DNA of 60,021 nt from Marinisporobacter sp. (GCA_025210395.1 JAOARV010000023.1:1-60021), one strand, 5' to 3'; counted from the first letter of the stretch, positions 43,734 through 53,206 are shown. Numbers and translations are program-made. The notes: generated by a model not told the origin, from the sequence alone.

Positions 43734-44816
43734 ATGAGTAAATTTTTAAAGAAAACCTTAGCAATTATGTGTGTATTTGTTTTAGCTATAGGTGCCTTTG
43801 TAGGATGTGCAAAGAAGGAAGAATCTAAGCCAGCTGAAGCAGATGGAGATGAAAAGAAAGAAATCGTTGTAGGTTTTTCAATGGATACCCTTAAAGAAGA
43901 AAGATGGCAAAAGGATAGAGATATTCTTACAGCTAGAGCAAAAGAGCTTGGTGTGAAAATATTAATTCAAGCGGCTAATGGAGATGACAATAAGCAAATT
44001 GCTCAAGCTGAGAACATGATTTCTCAAGGGGTAGACGTATTGATGGTTGCACCACATAATGCTGAAGTTGCAGCTGCAATCGTTGAAAATGCCCATGCAG
44101 AAGGAATTCCAGTACTTTCATATGATAGACTAATTAAAAATGCTGATGTAGATCTTTATGTATCCTTTGACAATGAGAAGGTTGGTAATTTACAAGGAGA
44201 GTATATTACTAAGTTAGTTCCAAAAGGAAATTATGTATATATTGGTGGTTCTCCAACAGATAATAATGCAACTCTTTTCAAAAAAGGTGCTATGGATATA
44301 TTAAAGCCACTTGTAGATAGTGGAGATATCAATATTGTATACGATCAAATGTCTAAAGACTGGCAGCCATCAGAAGCTCAAAAGCATATGGAAAATGCTT
44401 TAACAGCTAACAAAAATAAAGTAGATGCTGTAATCTGTGCAAATGATGGTACAGGTGGAGGAGCTATATCAGCTCTTGCAGAGCAACAACTTGTAGGAAA
44501 GGTTCCTGTAACTGGTCAGGATGCTGAGCTTGCAGCTTGTCAGAGAATTGTTGAAGGACAACAATCTATGACTGTTTATAAGCCTATTCCAAAGCTTGCT
44601 TCAACTGCATTAGATTTAGCTATAAAAATGGCAAATGAGGAAAAGATTGAAACAAATTCAACTGTAGAAAATGGAAAAATTGATGTACCTTCTTACCTAC
44701 TTGAACCAGTAGTAGTGGATCAAGAAAACATGATGGATACAATCATTGCTGATGGATATCATCCATTTGATGAAGTTTATAAGAATGTTCCAGAATCAGA
44801 AAGACCAAAAAAATAA
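43734..44816 (+). CDS. xylF: Sugar ABC transporter substrate-binding lipoprotein (XylF-like)
   Basis: Extracellular sugar receptor, 360 residues, with lipobox FVGC (Cys25), a short charged linker and a periplasmic-binding fold (VGFSMDTLKEERWQKDRD, SQGVDVLMVAPHNAEV, ANDGTGGGAISAL, GQDAELAACQRIVEG). The LKEERWxxDRD opening is typical of XylF. A terminator after the gene limits transcription of the transporter genes, giving excess binding protein. RBS GAGGGAGGAATAAT. Confidence 0.9.
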   Translation: MSKFLKKTLAIMCVFVLAIGAFVGCAKKEESKPAEADGDEKKEIVVGFSMDTLKEERWQKDRDILTARAKELGVKILIQAANGDDNKQIAQAENMISQGVDVLMVAPHNAEVAAAIVENAHAEGIPVLSYDRLIKNADVDLYVSFDNEKVGNLQGEYITKLVPKGNYVYIGGSPTDNNATLFKKGAMDILKPLVDSGDINIVYDQMSKDWQPSEAQKHMENALTANKNKVDAVICANDGTGGGAISALAEQQLVGKVPVTGQDAELAACQRIVEGQQSMTVYKPIPKLASTALDLAIKMANEEKIETNSTVENGKIDVPSYLLEPVVVDQENMMDTIIADGYHPFDEVYKNVPESERPKK

Positions 44817-44823
44817 TTGTCCC

Positions 44824-44853
44824 AAAAAGAGGTTAGCTACTAACCTCTTTTTT
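44824..44853 (+). terminator. Attenuating terminator between xylF and xylG
   Basis: A perfect stem AAAAAGAGGTTAG / CTAACCTCTTTTT (44824-44836 and 44840-44852), loop CTA. It lies within the operon. Confidence 0.88.
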
Positions 44854-44896
44854 CCTAAAAAATTATAAGAATTTAAAATTTGGAGGTGTCCCTTTC

Positions 44897-46429
44897 ATGA
44901 AAGGATATATTTTAGAAATGAAGGGAATAACAAAGGAATTTCCAGGGGTAAAGGCTCTAGATAACGTAAATTTCAAAGTGCAAAAAGGAGAAGTACATGC
45001 ATTATGTGGAGAAAATGGTGCGGGAAAGTCAACCCTTATGAAGGTTTTAAGTGGTGTATATCCTTATGGAACTTATGAAGGAGATATTGTTCTTAAGGGT
45101 GAGGTTCAAAAATTTAATGGTATTGCTGATTCGGAAAAGAAAAAAATAGCTATTGTATATCAGGAATTAGCTTTAGTTCCTCAAATGACAGTGGCAGAAA
45201 ATATTTATCTAAATAATGAACCTCTGATTTATGGAAAAACAACTATAGATGATGAACAGTTAAATTATATGGCAAAGGAGTTGTTAGACCGATTAGGACT
45301 TAAAATTCCTACAAATACACTGGTAGGAACTTTAGGAGTAGGGGTACAGCAGCTAGTAGAAATAGCAAAAGCTTTATCAAAGGATATAGAAGTTCTTATT
45401 TTAGATGAACCTACAGCAGCTCTTACAGATAGTGAGGTTGAGACTTTATTTAGAATCATAAAAGAATTGAAAGAAAAGGGAATTACATTTATTATCATCA
45501 CCCACAAATTGGAAGAAATCTTTGAAATATCAGATACAGTAACGATTATACGTGATGGTCAAACTATATCAACCCATCCTATAGAAACATTAGATGAGGA
45601 TACAATTATTCAAAAGATGGTTGGAAGGGAACTAGAGGATAGATATCCAAAAGTAACCCATCAGAGTGAAGATGTGATTATGGAAGTGAAGGATTTTAGT
45701 GTACACGACCCAATAAGTAATAGAAAACTAGTAGACCATGTATCCTTTCAAGTGAAAAAAGGAGAAATATTAGGCATAGCAGGTTTGATGGGTGCAGGAA
45801 GAACAGAATTGGTAATGGGATTATTTGGATGTTATGGAAAAAATGTATCAGGAGAAATTTATCTTGAAGGAGAAAAAATTAAGATAAACTCGCCAAAGGA
45901 TGCCATTAAACAGGGAATAGGATTGGTTACAGAAGATCGAAAAGGAAATGGATTAGTCTTAGGACAAAGTATTATGATCAATACCACATTAACTTCTTTA
46001 GATAGAATCCTTACAGGTGGTGTTTTAGATGAAAATAAAGAAATAGCTTATGCCAATAAATATGTAGAAGATTTAAAGGTGAAGACACCAAGTATAGAAC
46101 AATTGGCAAAAAATTTATCTGGTGGGAATCAACAAAAAGTAGTTATTGGAAAGTGGCTCATGACAGAGCCAAAAGTACTCATCTTAGATGAACCTACTAG
46201 GGGAATTGATGTAGGAGCAAAATACGAAATCTACAATCTCATGAACAAGCTTGTAGAAAAAGGTGTTGCAGTAGTGATGATTTCCTCTGAGCTTCCTGAA
46301 ATCATAGGGATGTCTGATCGAATTCTTGTCATGCATGAAGGGAAATTTAAAGGAGAACTATATGAAGGCGCATCACAGGAACAAATTATGTATTTTGCTA
46401 CAGGAAGGAGAACAAGCCATGAGTGTTAA
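44897..46429 (+). CDS. xylG: Sugar ABC transporter ATP-binding protein (XylG-like)
   Basis: Tandem ATPase of the CUT2 family, 510 residues. First domain: GENGAGKST, LGVGVQQLVEIAKALS, LILDEPTAALT. Second domain: degenerate Walker A GLMGAGRTE, LSGGNQQKVVIGKWL, LILDEPTRGIDVG. The asymmetry is normal for XylG, RbsA and MglA. The gene overlaps the permease gene by 11 bases. RBS TTTGGAGGTGTCCCTTTC. Confidence 0.95.
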   Translation: MKGYILEMKGITKEFPGVKALDNVNFKVQKGEVHALCGENGAGKSTLMKVLSGVYPYGTYEGDIVLKGEVQKFNGIADSEKKKIAIVYQELALVPQMTVAENIYLNNEPLIYGKTTIDDEQLNYMAKELLDRLGLKIPTNTLVGTLGVGVQQLVEIAKALSKDIEVLILDEPTAALTDSEVETLFRIIKELKEKGITFIIITHKLEEIFEISDTVTIIRDGQTISTHPIETLDEDTIIQKMVGRELEDRYPKVTHQSEDVIMEVKDFSVHDPISNRKLVDHVSFQVKKGEILGIAGLMGAGRTELVMGLFGCYGKNVSGEIYLEGEKIKINSPKDAIKQGIGLVTEDRKGNGLVLGQSIMINTTLTSLDRILTGGVLDENKEIAYANKYVEDLKVKTPSIEQLAKNLSGGNQQKVVIGKWLMTEPKVLILDEPTRGIDVGAKYEIYNLMNKLVEKGVAVVMISSELPEIIGMSDRILVMHEGKFKGELYEGASQEQIMYFATGRRTSHEC

Positions 46430-47564
46430 ATCATTAGATAAAAAAAGAGAATTTAACATAAGAAAATATACCATGATTATTGCCCTTGTAGGCATATGGT
46501 TATTATTTACCTTTTTAGATGATACAGGAACCTTTTTAACCTCTAGGAATTTAGCAAATCTTTTTAAACAAATGTCAGTTACAGCAATCCTTGCAATGGG
46601 AATGTTTATGATATTAGTAGATCTTCATATAGACTTATCATTAGGTTCTCTTGTAGGTTTGAGTGGAGGAGTATGTGCTCTTTTGATGTATCATTTTAAT
46701 ATGCATCCATTCCTTGCAATCATTCTTACTATGTTGTTTGGTGTTTGTTGTGGAATTTTTACAGGAGCATGGGTAAATGCAGGAGTTCCAGCTTTTATAG
46801 CATCCCTTGGAGGAATGCTTGCTTATAGAGGATTGATTATGGGGATTTCAGGTGGGCAGTCTATACCAACTAGCCATCCAGCCTTTCGTTTTTTAGGAAC
46901 TGCCTATGTACCTCATAGTGTTGGATGGATGATAGGAATTGTTGCATCTGTTGCTATCGTATATATGCTTATAAGAAAAAGACAAAGTAGAATAAAATTT
47001 GGATTTGAAGTAAAGCCTATGGCTCTAGAAACTTTTTATATGGTGGTTTATGTAGGCATTATTATGACTTTTGTAGTTGTGATGAATTCTTATAAAGGAA
47101 TTCCAATGCCTATTGCAATTGTTATGGTTCTTGCACTTATTCTTAATTTCGTTGCAACAAAGACAAAGTTTGGTAGGCAAGTATTTGCAATAGGTGGTAA
47201 TAAAGAAGCAGCAAGACTTTCAGGTGTTGACATTAAGAAAAGAACGCTGCAAATATTTATTATTTCAGGACTTATGGCAGCTGTTGCAGGGATTTTATTA
47301 ACTGCTAGATTAGGAACTGCTACAACAGATGCAGGAAATGGCTTTGAACTAGATGCCGTTGCATCTTGTGTAATCGGTGGAACAAGCTTATTAGGTGGAG
47401 AAGGAACCATCATCGGAGCAGTTTTAGGAGCATTGGTAATGGCTTCTATTGATAATGGTATGTCTATTCTTGATACACAAGCTTATTGGCAATTGATCGT
47501 AAAAGGAATGATCTTAATTATTGCAGTATTTGTAGATATATATACAAAGAAAAAGGGGAAGTAA
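46419..47564 (+). CDS. xylH: Sugar ABC transporter permease (XylH-like)
   Basis: CUT2 permease, 381 residues from ATG 46419, with about ten transmembrane segments. Family motifs include SLGGMLAYRGLIMGISGGQSI, FAIGGNKEAARLSGVDI and CVIGGTSLLGGEGTIIGA. The central insert after GIVASVAIVYML is typical of XylH rather than RbsC. ATG 46419 follows GGAAGGAGAACAAGCC; the frame is open upstream only as overlap with xylG. Confidence 0.94.
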   Translation: MSVKSLDKKREFNIRKYTMIIALVGIWLLFTFLDDTGTFLTSRNLANLFKQMSVTAILAMGMFMILVDLHIDLSLGSLVGLSGGVCALLMYHFNMHPFLAIILTMLFGVCCGIFTGAWVNAGVPAFIASLGGMLAYRGLIMGISGGQSIPTSHPAFRFLGTAYVPHSVGWMIGIVASVAIVYMLIRKRQSRIKFGFEVKPMALETFYMVVYVGIIMTFVVVMNSYKGIPMPIAIVMVLALILNFVATKTKFGRQVFAIGGNKEAARLSGVDIKKRTLQIFIISGLMAAVAGILLTARLGTATTDAGNGFELDAVASCVIGGTSLLGGEGTIIGAVLGALVMASIDNGMSILDTQAYWQLIVKGMILIIAVFVDIYTKKKGK

Positions 47565-47565
47565 A

Positions 47566-47604
47566 AATATATAGAACCAGCTTCTTGCTGGTTCTATATA
47601 TTTT
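47566..47604 (+). terminator. Terminator after xylH
   Basis: A long perfect stem with arms ATATATAGAACCAGC and GCTGGTTCTATATAT around TTCTT, then TTTT. Confidence 0.92.
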
Positions 47605-47661
47605 ACGTAGAGGATTTATTTACTTTATTGATATAATAAGTATTATGGAGGTGTATGTATA

Positions 47662-48615
47662 ATGAACGTTTATTGTGCCATTGATTTAGGTGGAACAAAG
47701 ATGAATATAGGAATGATGACAAGGGAAGGAAAAGTTTTAGAGCATATTAAAATGCCTACCTTTGTAGAAAAGGGACCAGAGCAAGCTATAAAAAGAATGA
47801 AAGATGCTATATATGAGTTATTAGAAAAACTTAGCTTAAAAAAAGAAAATATAAAGGGGATTGGAATCGGGTCCCCCGGTCCTTTAGATAGTGAAAAAGG
47901 AATTATTATAAGGAGTGCTAATTTAAAAGGATGGAAAAATGTTGAAATCGTGAAAAGTCTTTCTGAGGATTTTAAAGATATGCCTATAAAGCTAGAAAAT
48001 GATGGGAATGCTGCAACTTTAGGAGAGTACTTATTTGGAGCTGGAAAGGGTTCTAAAAACTTTGTTTATATCACTGTAAGTACAGGAGTTGGTGGAGGTG
48101 CCATTATAGATGGGAAGCTTCAAAAGGGTGGAAATTCAAATGCCTTTGAAGTAGGACATACCATTATAGATATCAATGGACCTAAATGTAATTGTGGCAA
48201 TTATGGATGTTTAGAAGCTTATGCTTCAGGAACTGCTATGGGAAGAATTGCAAGGGAAAAGCTTTTAGAGGGAAGAGAAAGTATCATTTCAAAAATGGCA
48301 GGGGAAAATATTGTAAGAGCTGAACACGTATTTGAAGCAGCTAAGGAAGGGGATTCATTAGCTCTTGAGATCATCCAAAAGGAAGGATATTATCTAGGTA
48401 TAGGACTTTATAATATTATTGCTCTTTATAATCCTGAAAAAATAAGTATAGGTGGCGGTGTTTCTAATGGCTTAGATTATTTTTATGAAAGAATGATGAA
48501 AACCATCAACAATATGTCGTTAAAGCCAAATATTGAAATCTGCAAAATAGAAAAAGCAAATAGAGAGGATTGTGGTTTAGTAGGAGCTGGAGCTTTAGCT
48601 TTTTATTCTGAATAA
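47662..48615 (+). CDS. ROK family sugar kinase (glucokinase-like)
   Basis: Cytosolic ATP-dependent hexose kinase, 317 residues, without the N-terminal HTH of ROK repressors. ATP site AIDLGGTKMNIGM, catalytic LENDGNAATLGE, sugar-binding EVGHT, and the zinc cluster CNCGNYGCLE. Its position behind an ABC sugar transporter, which delivers free sugar, fits phosphorylation of the imported sugar. A hexose is implied, in tension with the xylose-type transporter names. RBS TATGGAGGTGTATGTATA. Confidence 0.92.
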   Translation: MNVYCAIDLGGTKMNIGMMTREGKVLEHIKMPTFVEKGPEQAIKRMKDAIYELLEKLSLKKENIKGIGIGSPGPLDSEKGIIIRSANLKGWKNVEIVKSLSEDFKDMPIKLENDGNAATLGEYLFGAGKGSKNFVYITVSTGVGGGAIIDGKLQKGGNSNAFEVGHTIIDINGPKCNCGNYGCLEAYASGTAMGRIAREKLLEGRESIISKMAGENIVRAEHVFEAAKEGDSLALEIIQKEGYYLGIGLYNIIALYNPEKISIGGGVSNGLDYFYERMMKTINNMSLKPNIEICKIEKANREDCGLVGAGALAFYSE

Positions 48616-48641
48616 AAGATAGACCTTGAAGGAGTGAATTT

Positions 48642-49421
48642 ATGGCAAAAGAAAAAAGTAATTATACTACTATTACGATGGTAGAACGAGGATTACAGAT
48701 TATGGATCAGCTTTTTTTAGCAGAGGATGCCATGGGGGTTACAGAAATATCTCAAAAACTTAATTTGCCTAAGGCTACTGTTTATCGAATTTTAAACACT
48801 TTACAACAAAAAAATTTTATAAAAAAAGATGAAAAAACAGATAAATATGAATTAGGTCTAATTTTTATTCAGTATGGAGAAAAGGTAAAGTCAAAATTAA
48901 ACTTAAAAACTATAGCTAAACCGTTTATGAAGAATTTAGTAGAAGCTATTGGAGAAAGTGTTAATTTAGGGATTGATCATGAAGGGAATGTGATTACCAT
49001 ATATAGTGAGGAGGGAGAATCCTCTGTTTTGGTGTCAAAATTAATCCCTGTATCTCCTCTATATTGTTCTTCTATGGGAAAAATTTTTCTAGCCACAATG
49101 ACAAAAGAGAAAATCAAAAGCTATTTTGATACAAATAAAATACAGGAAAGAACTATGAATACCATTACAAAATACGAAGATTTCATGAAAGAAAGAGAAG
49201 GTATACTAAGGGAAGAGCTTTCTTATGACCATGAGGAATATGAATATGGATTAACTTGTATTGCCTGCCCTATAAAAGATAAACAAGAAAATATTATAGC
49301 AGCTCTTAGCATTTCTGGACCAACAAGTAGATTAAAATTTAAAGAAATGGATGATCTCATAAAAGAAATAAGAAAAACGGGAGATGCAATTTCTGAACAA
49401 ATAAAAAAGACACATTTGTAG
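48642..49421 (+). CDS. IclR family transcriptional regulator
   Basis: Regulator of 259 residues with an N-terminal winged helix (VERGLQIMDQLF, VTEISQKLNLPKATVYRILNT) and the C-terminal IclR effector domain (YCSSMGKIFLATMTKEKI, YEYGLTCIACPI). It is 26 bases downstream of the kinase gene. A 29-base palindrome of KdgR/IclR type lies 197 bases further on at 49618-49646 and is a natural target. Confidence 0.93.
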   Translation: MAKEKSNYTTITMVERGLQIMDQLFLAEDAMGVTEISQKLNLPKATVYRILNTLQQKNFIKKDEKTDKYELGLIFIQYGEKVKSKLNLKTIAKPFMKNLVEAIGESVNLGIDHEGNVITIYSEEGESSVLVSKLIPVSPLYCSSMGKIFLATMTKEKIKSYFDTNKIQERTMNTITKYEDFMKEREGILREELSYDHEEYEYGLTCIACPIKDKQENIIAALSISGPTSRLKFKEMDDLIKEIRKTGDAISEQIKKTHL

Positions 49422-49447
49422 ATGTGGAAAATATAATTTTTAAAAGA

Positions 49448-49484
49448 CCTCTCAAAGTAATATTATTGGGAGGATATTTTTTTT
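49448..49484 (+). terminator. Terminator after the IclR gene
   Basis: CCTCTCAA / TTGGGAGG (49448-49455 and 49466-49473, one G-U pair), then a run of T. Confidence 0.75.
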
Positions 49485-49617
49485 GAAAAAACAGGTTAAA
49501 TGCGGATAATTATGCAAAAATAATCATTTTTCAAAATATATTGAAAATATTCTTGAAATATGATAAAACCATAGTATAGAGATTTGTTCGAATGCAATAA
49601 GATATATTTTTTTTGAA

Positions 49618-49646
49618 ACAATATTGAAACACTGTTTCAATATTGT
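49618..49646. promoter_or_regulatory. 29-base perfect palindrome, KdgR/IclR-type operator
   Basis: Two 14-base perfect arms, ACAATATTGAAACA (49618-49631) and TGTTTCAATATTGT (49633-49646), with one base between. The core TGAAACACTGTTTCA equals the KdgR-type IclR-family consensus TGAAACA-N-TGTTTCA. It lies 48 bases before the arginase start codon, just downstream of a possible promoter (TTGAAA 49553, TATAGA near 49575). Confidence 0.75.
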
Positions 49647-49694
49647 GGAAATGACTAATGATGGGTTATATGAAAATACGGGGGAGGAATCTTT

Positions 49695-50591
49695 ATGGAT
49701 ATTAATTTGATTGGAGTTCCAATTTTTTATGGTGCGGATAAAAGAGGTCCTGAATTTGGTCCAGCTAAATTAAGAGAGAAGAATATTGTATCTATTTTAA
49801 AAAAGCATCATCACAAAGTTTATGATTTTGGAGATGTGCGTGTACCAGAAGTGAAAGAATACAATAAATATTATGAGCATGCAAATATGAAATATTCAAA
49901 AACCATAGAAGAGGTAAATACAAATCTTGCTCAAATGGTGTATTCCTCACTAAAAGCAGAAAGCTTTCCCCTTGTTATAGGAGGAGATCACTCTGTAGGT
50001 CTTGGAAGTATTGCAGGAGTTAGTAAAAACAGTAAAAACTTTGCAGTGATTTGGATGGATGCTCATGGAGATATCAATACAGAAGATACAAGTGAAAGCG
50101 GAAATATTCATGGGATGCCTTTAGCAAAGGCTATGGGCATAGGAAATACCCATTTAAAAGATCTCTATTTTGAAGGGCAAAAAGTTTCTCCAGAAAATGT
50201 ATTCATCATAGGTGCAAGAGATTTAGATGCAGGAGAGAAAAAATTAATAGAGGAAAAGGATCTTAAAGTTTATGGCGTAGAAGAGATTCGAAAGAAGGGA
50301 ATAGAAAACGTAGTCAATGAAATTGTAAAAGAGCTAAAGGAGCGAAATATTGAAGCTATTCATCTAAGCTTTGATATGGATTTTATAGATAAAAAATATG
50401 TACCAGGAACAGGAACTCCTGTAGATGAGGGAATGAATATTGATGAAACGAAAATTTTTTTAAAGTGTTTAGCAGAAACAAAATTAATAAAATCTATGGA
50501 TTTTGTAGAATTAAATACACTCTTAGATAGAAAAGATATGACTGCTGAGCTTGCAATTGACTTGCTAGATTGGACTTTTAAGCATATGTAA
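49695..50591 (+). CDS. rocF: Arginase
   Basis: Manganese ureohydrolase converting arginine to ornithine and urea, 298 residues. Metal-binding motifs are GGDHS, WMDAHGDINT, SGNIHGMPLA (arginase-type substrate loop) and SFDMDFIDKKYVPGTGTPV. The SGNIHG loop favours arginase over agmatinase or formimidoylglutamase. Monocistronic with its own terminator. RBS ACGGGGGAGGAATCTTT. The operator upstream suggests control by the neighbouring IclR protein. Confidence 0.9.
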   Translation: MDINLIGVPIFYGADKRGPEFGPAKLREKNIVSILKKHHHKVYDFGDVRVPEVKEYNKYYEHANMKYSKTIEEVNTNLAQMVYSSLKAESFPLVIGGDHSVGLGSIAGVSKNSKNFAVIWMDAHGDINTEDTSESGNIHGMPLAKAMGIGNTHLKDLYFEGQKVSPENVFIIGARDLDAGEKKLIEEKDLKVYGVEEIRKKGIENVVNEIVKELKERNIEAIHLSFDMDFIDKKYVPGTGTPVDEGMNIDETKIFLKCLAETKLIKSMDFVELNTLLDRKDMTAELAIDLLDWTFKHM

Positions 50592-50626
50592 GGTGAAAAG
50601 TTATTATAAAAAATAATTAGTAGGAG

Positions 50627-50656
50627 TACCCCTTCTGGAAAAGAAGGGGTATTTTT
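50627..50656 (+). terminator. Terminator after rocF
   Basis: A perfect 10-bp stem TACCCCTTCT / AGAAGGGGTA (50627-50636 and 50642-50651), then TTTTT. Confidence 0.9.
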
Positions 50657-50752
50657 GGTGTATAATGTATAATAGATAAAAATGTATTGAATATTACAAT
50701 TTATGGTATATTAATAGTAAAAAGCCATAAACTATTGGGAAGGAGAAGAAGC

Positions 50753-51220
50753 TTGGCATATACAGGGATAGATTTGATCAAAAAAGCAATTATTATTGCG
50801 AAAAAAAGATGTGAAGTATATAAAAATATTAGTAAAGCTATGGAGAAAAATTTAAAAGTTCGTATTGTAGCAAATATATTAGTGAGAAATGTAAAAAAAA
50901 ATATTGAGCATTATGAAAAATTGAAAATCCAATTAGAAAATGATGATGAAACTATTGACTTTGATACATATGATAAGATTTCTTCTTTATTCAATAAATT
51001 TTCAAGAAGATTCGAAAATCCAGATATTAGAAATATGGAAGATGTTTTAGAATTTTCATTAAGTTTCGAGAGACAGGTTGTTGCACTCTATGTAGATATT
51101 CAAGGAAGATTAGTAAAGAACGCAGAGGATACAGAAAAGAAAGCCTATAAAATCTTATCTTCTATAATAGAAGATAAGAAAAATCATATTAAAAATTTAC
51201 AAATGTATATTAAAAAATAG
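50753..51220 (+). CDS. Hypothetical protein, possibly ferritin-like
   Basis: A 155-residue all-helical, charged protein from TTG 50753, chosen because GGGAAGGAGAAGAAGC precedes it. The C-terminal half (SLSFERQVVALYVDIQG, then IIEDKKNHIKNLQMYIKK) resembles the helix pair of rubrerythrin/ferritin-like proteins, where E-x-x-H residues bind iron. The N-terminal half shows no matching metal motif, so iron binding is doubtful. No membrane segment once the TTG start is used. Confidence 0.55.
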   Translation: MAYTGIDLIKKAIIIAKKRCEVYKNISKAMEKNLKVRIVANILVRNVKKNIEHYEKLKIQLENDDETIDFDTYDKISSLFNKFSRRFENPDIRNMEDVLEFSLSFERQVVALYVDIQGRLVKNAEDTEKKAYKILSSIIEDKKNHIKNLQMYIKK

Positions 51221-51270
51221 AATGAGTTTTGTAGATGGATTGCAAATTCAAAAGGAGATAAAAAAGGACC

Positions 51271-51462
51271 CATGATAATTGTAATAAGCACTATGAACTT
51301 AATGAAGATCTATGTAAATAAGGTTATAAAATAGAGGTTCTATTTTTTAGCATATATGATATGACTGAAGGCTATAAGCCATTAGAATCCTGTCCTAGAC
51401 CATAGAATAGGGATGAATACTTACAAATAGTCAATGAGAAAAACAATGATGAAAATTTATAG
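51271..51462 (+). pseudogene. Decayed gene fragment
   Basis: One frame reads protein-like text with stops at 51319 and 51403: KHYELNEDLCK, GYKIEVLFFSIYDMTEGYK, PLESCPRP, then NRDEYLQIVNEKNNDEN up to TAG 51460-51462. It has no start codon. Family not recognised. It fills most of the 254-base gap before the mutase gene. Confidence 0.35.
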
Positions 51463-51474
51463 GAGGGAAGTAGT

Positions 51475-53199
51475 ATGGATTATCAAAAAAAGTATGATCA
51501 GTGGGTAAAAGATGAATATTTTGATGAAAAGATTAGAGAAGAGCTTTTAGGGATTAAAGAAAATTATGAAGAAATGGAAGATCGTTTTTACAAGGATTTA
51601 GAATTTGGAACTGCAGGGCTTCGTGGAAAAATCGGCGCAGGAACCAACCGAATGAATGTATATATTATAGCACGTGCAACACAAGGTCTTGCAGATTTTA
51701 TTGTTCAAAAGGGAAAAGTATATATGGATCGTGGTGTTGTGATTGCTTATGATTCTAGACATTTCTCAAAGGAGTTTGCAAAAAAAGCAGCTTTAGTTTT
51801 AGCTGGAAATCATGTAAAAGCTTATTTATTTGAAGATTTACGTCCAACTCCTGAGCTGTCCTTTGCAGTAAGAAAGCTAGGTACAGCTTCTGGTATTGTT
51901 ATTACTGCTAGTCATAATCCTAAAGAATATAATGGCTACAAGGTATATTGGGAAGAAGGTTCACAAATTTTAGAAGATGTAGCATCAGCTATTACAGAAA
52001 ATATTAATCTTATAGAAGACTTTTCTATCATCAAAGAAATGGATGAGGAGGAAGCTATTCAAAAAGGATTATTAGAAATAGTTGGGAAAGAGATGGATGA
52101 TGAATATATTGAAAAAGTAAAAGAATTAAGTTTAAGAGAAGATATAGATAAGGAAATAAACATCGTATATACACCTTTAAATGGAACAGGAAATATTCCT
52201 GTGAGAAGGGTATTAAAAGAAAGAGGATTTAAAAATGTAACCGTTGTACCAGAGCAAGAAAAGCCAGATCCTGATTTTACAACAGTTGGATATCCAAATC
52301 CTGAAGATGTAAAAGCTTTTAAATATGCACAAAAGCTAGGAAAAAAGATAGATGCAGATTTGTTGATTGCTACAGACCCAGATTGTGATCGAGTAGCTGC
52401 TATGGTCAAAAATGAAGAGAATGAATATATGCCTTTAAATGGGAATCAAACGGGGGCACTCTTGATTCAATATATACTAGAAGCAAAGCTAGAAAATAAA
52501 ACATTAAAAGAGAATGCATATATTGTAAAATCTATTGTTACAGGAGATTTAGGAAAAGCTATTGGTAAAGCTTATGGCGTAAAAACTTATGAGGCATTAA
52601 CAGGATTTAAAAATATTTGTGGGATTGTAAATGAATTTGAAAAGGTAGGAAATCATGATTTTGTATTTGGTTATGAAGAAAGCATTGGGTATGTAGCTGG
52701 AACCTTTGTAAGAGATAAAGATGCAGTTATTTCATCTATGCTTTTATGTGAAGCAGTAGCTTATTATAAAAAACAAGGAAAAACCCTTTTAGATGTTTTA
52801 AAAGGAATTTATAAAAAACATGGGTACTATCAAGAAAAATTGATATCGTTAGTGTTAGAGGGGATAGAAGGAAAAAATAGAATTGATCGAATGATGAAAA
52901 TCTATCGAGATACATATCCTACAGAAATAGGAGAGAGCAAATTGGCAAAATATATAGATTATGAAAAACAAGTAGTCTTTGATTTTTTAAAGGAGAGAGA
53001 AGAAGCTATAGAGGTTCCTACATCCAATGTATTAAAATTTACTTTTGATGATGGTTCCTGGTATGCTGTACGTCCATCAGGAACAGAACCTAAAATCAAA
53101 ATCTATTTATATACAAAGGCAGATACATTAGACCATTCACAAGAAAAGCTTAAAAATATGGAAAAGATTATTATGAAGAGGCTAGAGGAGATAGAGTAA
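51475..53199 (+). CDS. Phospho-sugar mutase (phosphoglucomutase/phosphomannomutase)
   Basis: Alpha-D-phosphohexomutase of 574 residues interconverting hexose 1- and 6-phosphates. The phosphoserine loop is TASHNPKEYNGYKVYW, the metal loop DPDCDR, the sugar-binding loop GYEESIGY, and the phosphate-binding loop RPSGTEPKIKIYL. The long N terminus (MDYQKKYDQW) is typical of PgcA-like Firmicute enzymes. Single gene with terminator. RBS ATAGGAGGGAAGTAGT. Confidence 0.95.
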   Translation: MDYQKKYDQWVKDEYFDEKIREELLGIKENYEEMEDRFYKDLEFGTAGLRGKIGAGTNRMNVYIIARATQGLADFIVQKGKVYMDRGVVIAYDSRHFSKEFAKKAALVLAGNHVKAYLFEDLRPTPELSFAVRKLGTASGIVITASHNPKEYNGYKVYWEEGSQILEDVASAITENINLIEDFSIIKEMDEEEAIQKGLLEIVGKEMDDEYIEKVKELSLREDIDKEINIVYTPLNGTGNIPVRRVLKERGFKNVTVVPEQEKPDPDFTTVGYPNPEDVKAFKYAQKLGKKIDADLLIATDPDCDRVAAMVKNEENEYMPLNGNQTGALLIQYILEAKLENKTLKENAYIVKSIVTGDLGKAIGKAYGVKTYEALTGFKNICGIVNEFEKVGNHDFVFGYEESIGYVAGTFVRDKDAVISSMLLCEAVAYYKKQGKTLLDVLKGIYKKHGYYQEKLISLVLEGIEGKNRIDRMMKIYRDTYPTEIGESKLAKYIDYEKQVVFDFLKEREEAIEVPTSNVLKFTFDDGSWYAVRPSGTEPKIKIYLYTKADTLDHSQEKLKNMEKIIMKRLEEIE

Positions 53200-53206
53200 A
53201 ATAAAG

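Noticed and set aside
46326..46418. Permease start at 46326
   Set aside because: The upstream frame is overlap with the ATPase gene; a good ribosome binding site precedes ATG 46419 and the family length fits.
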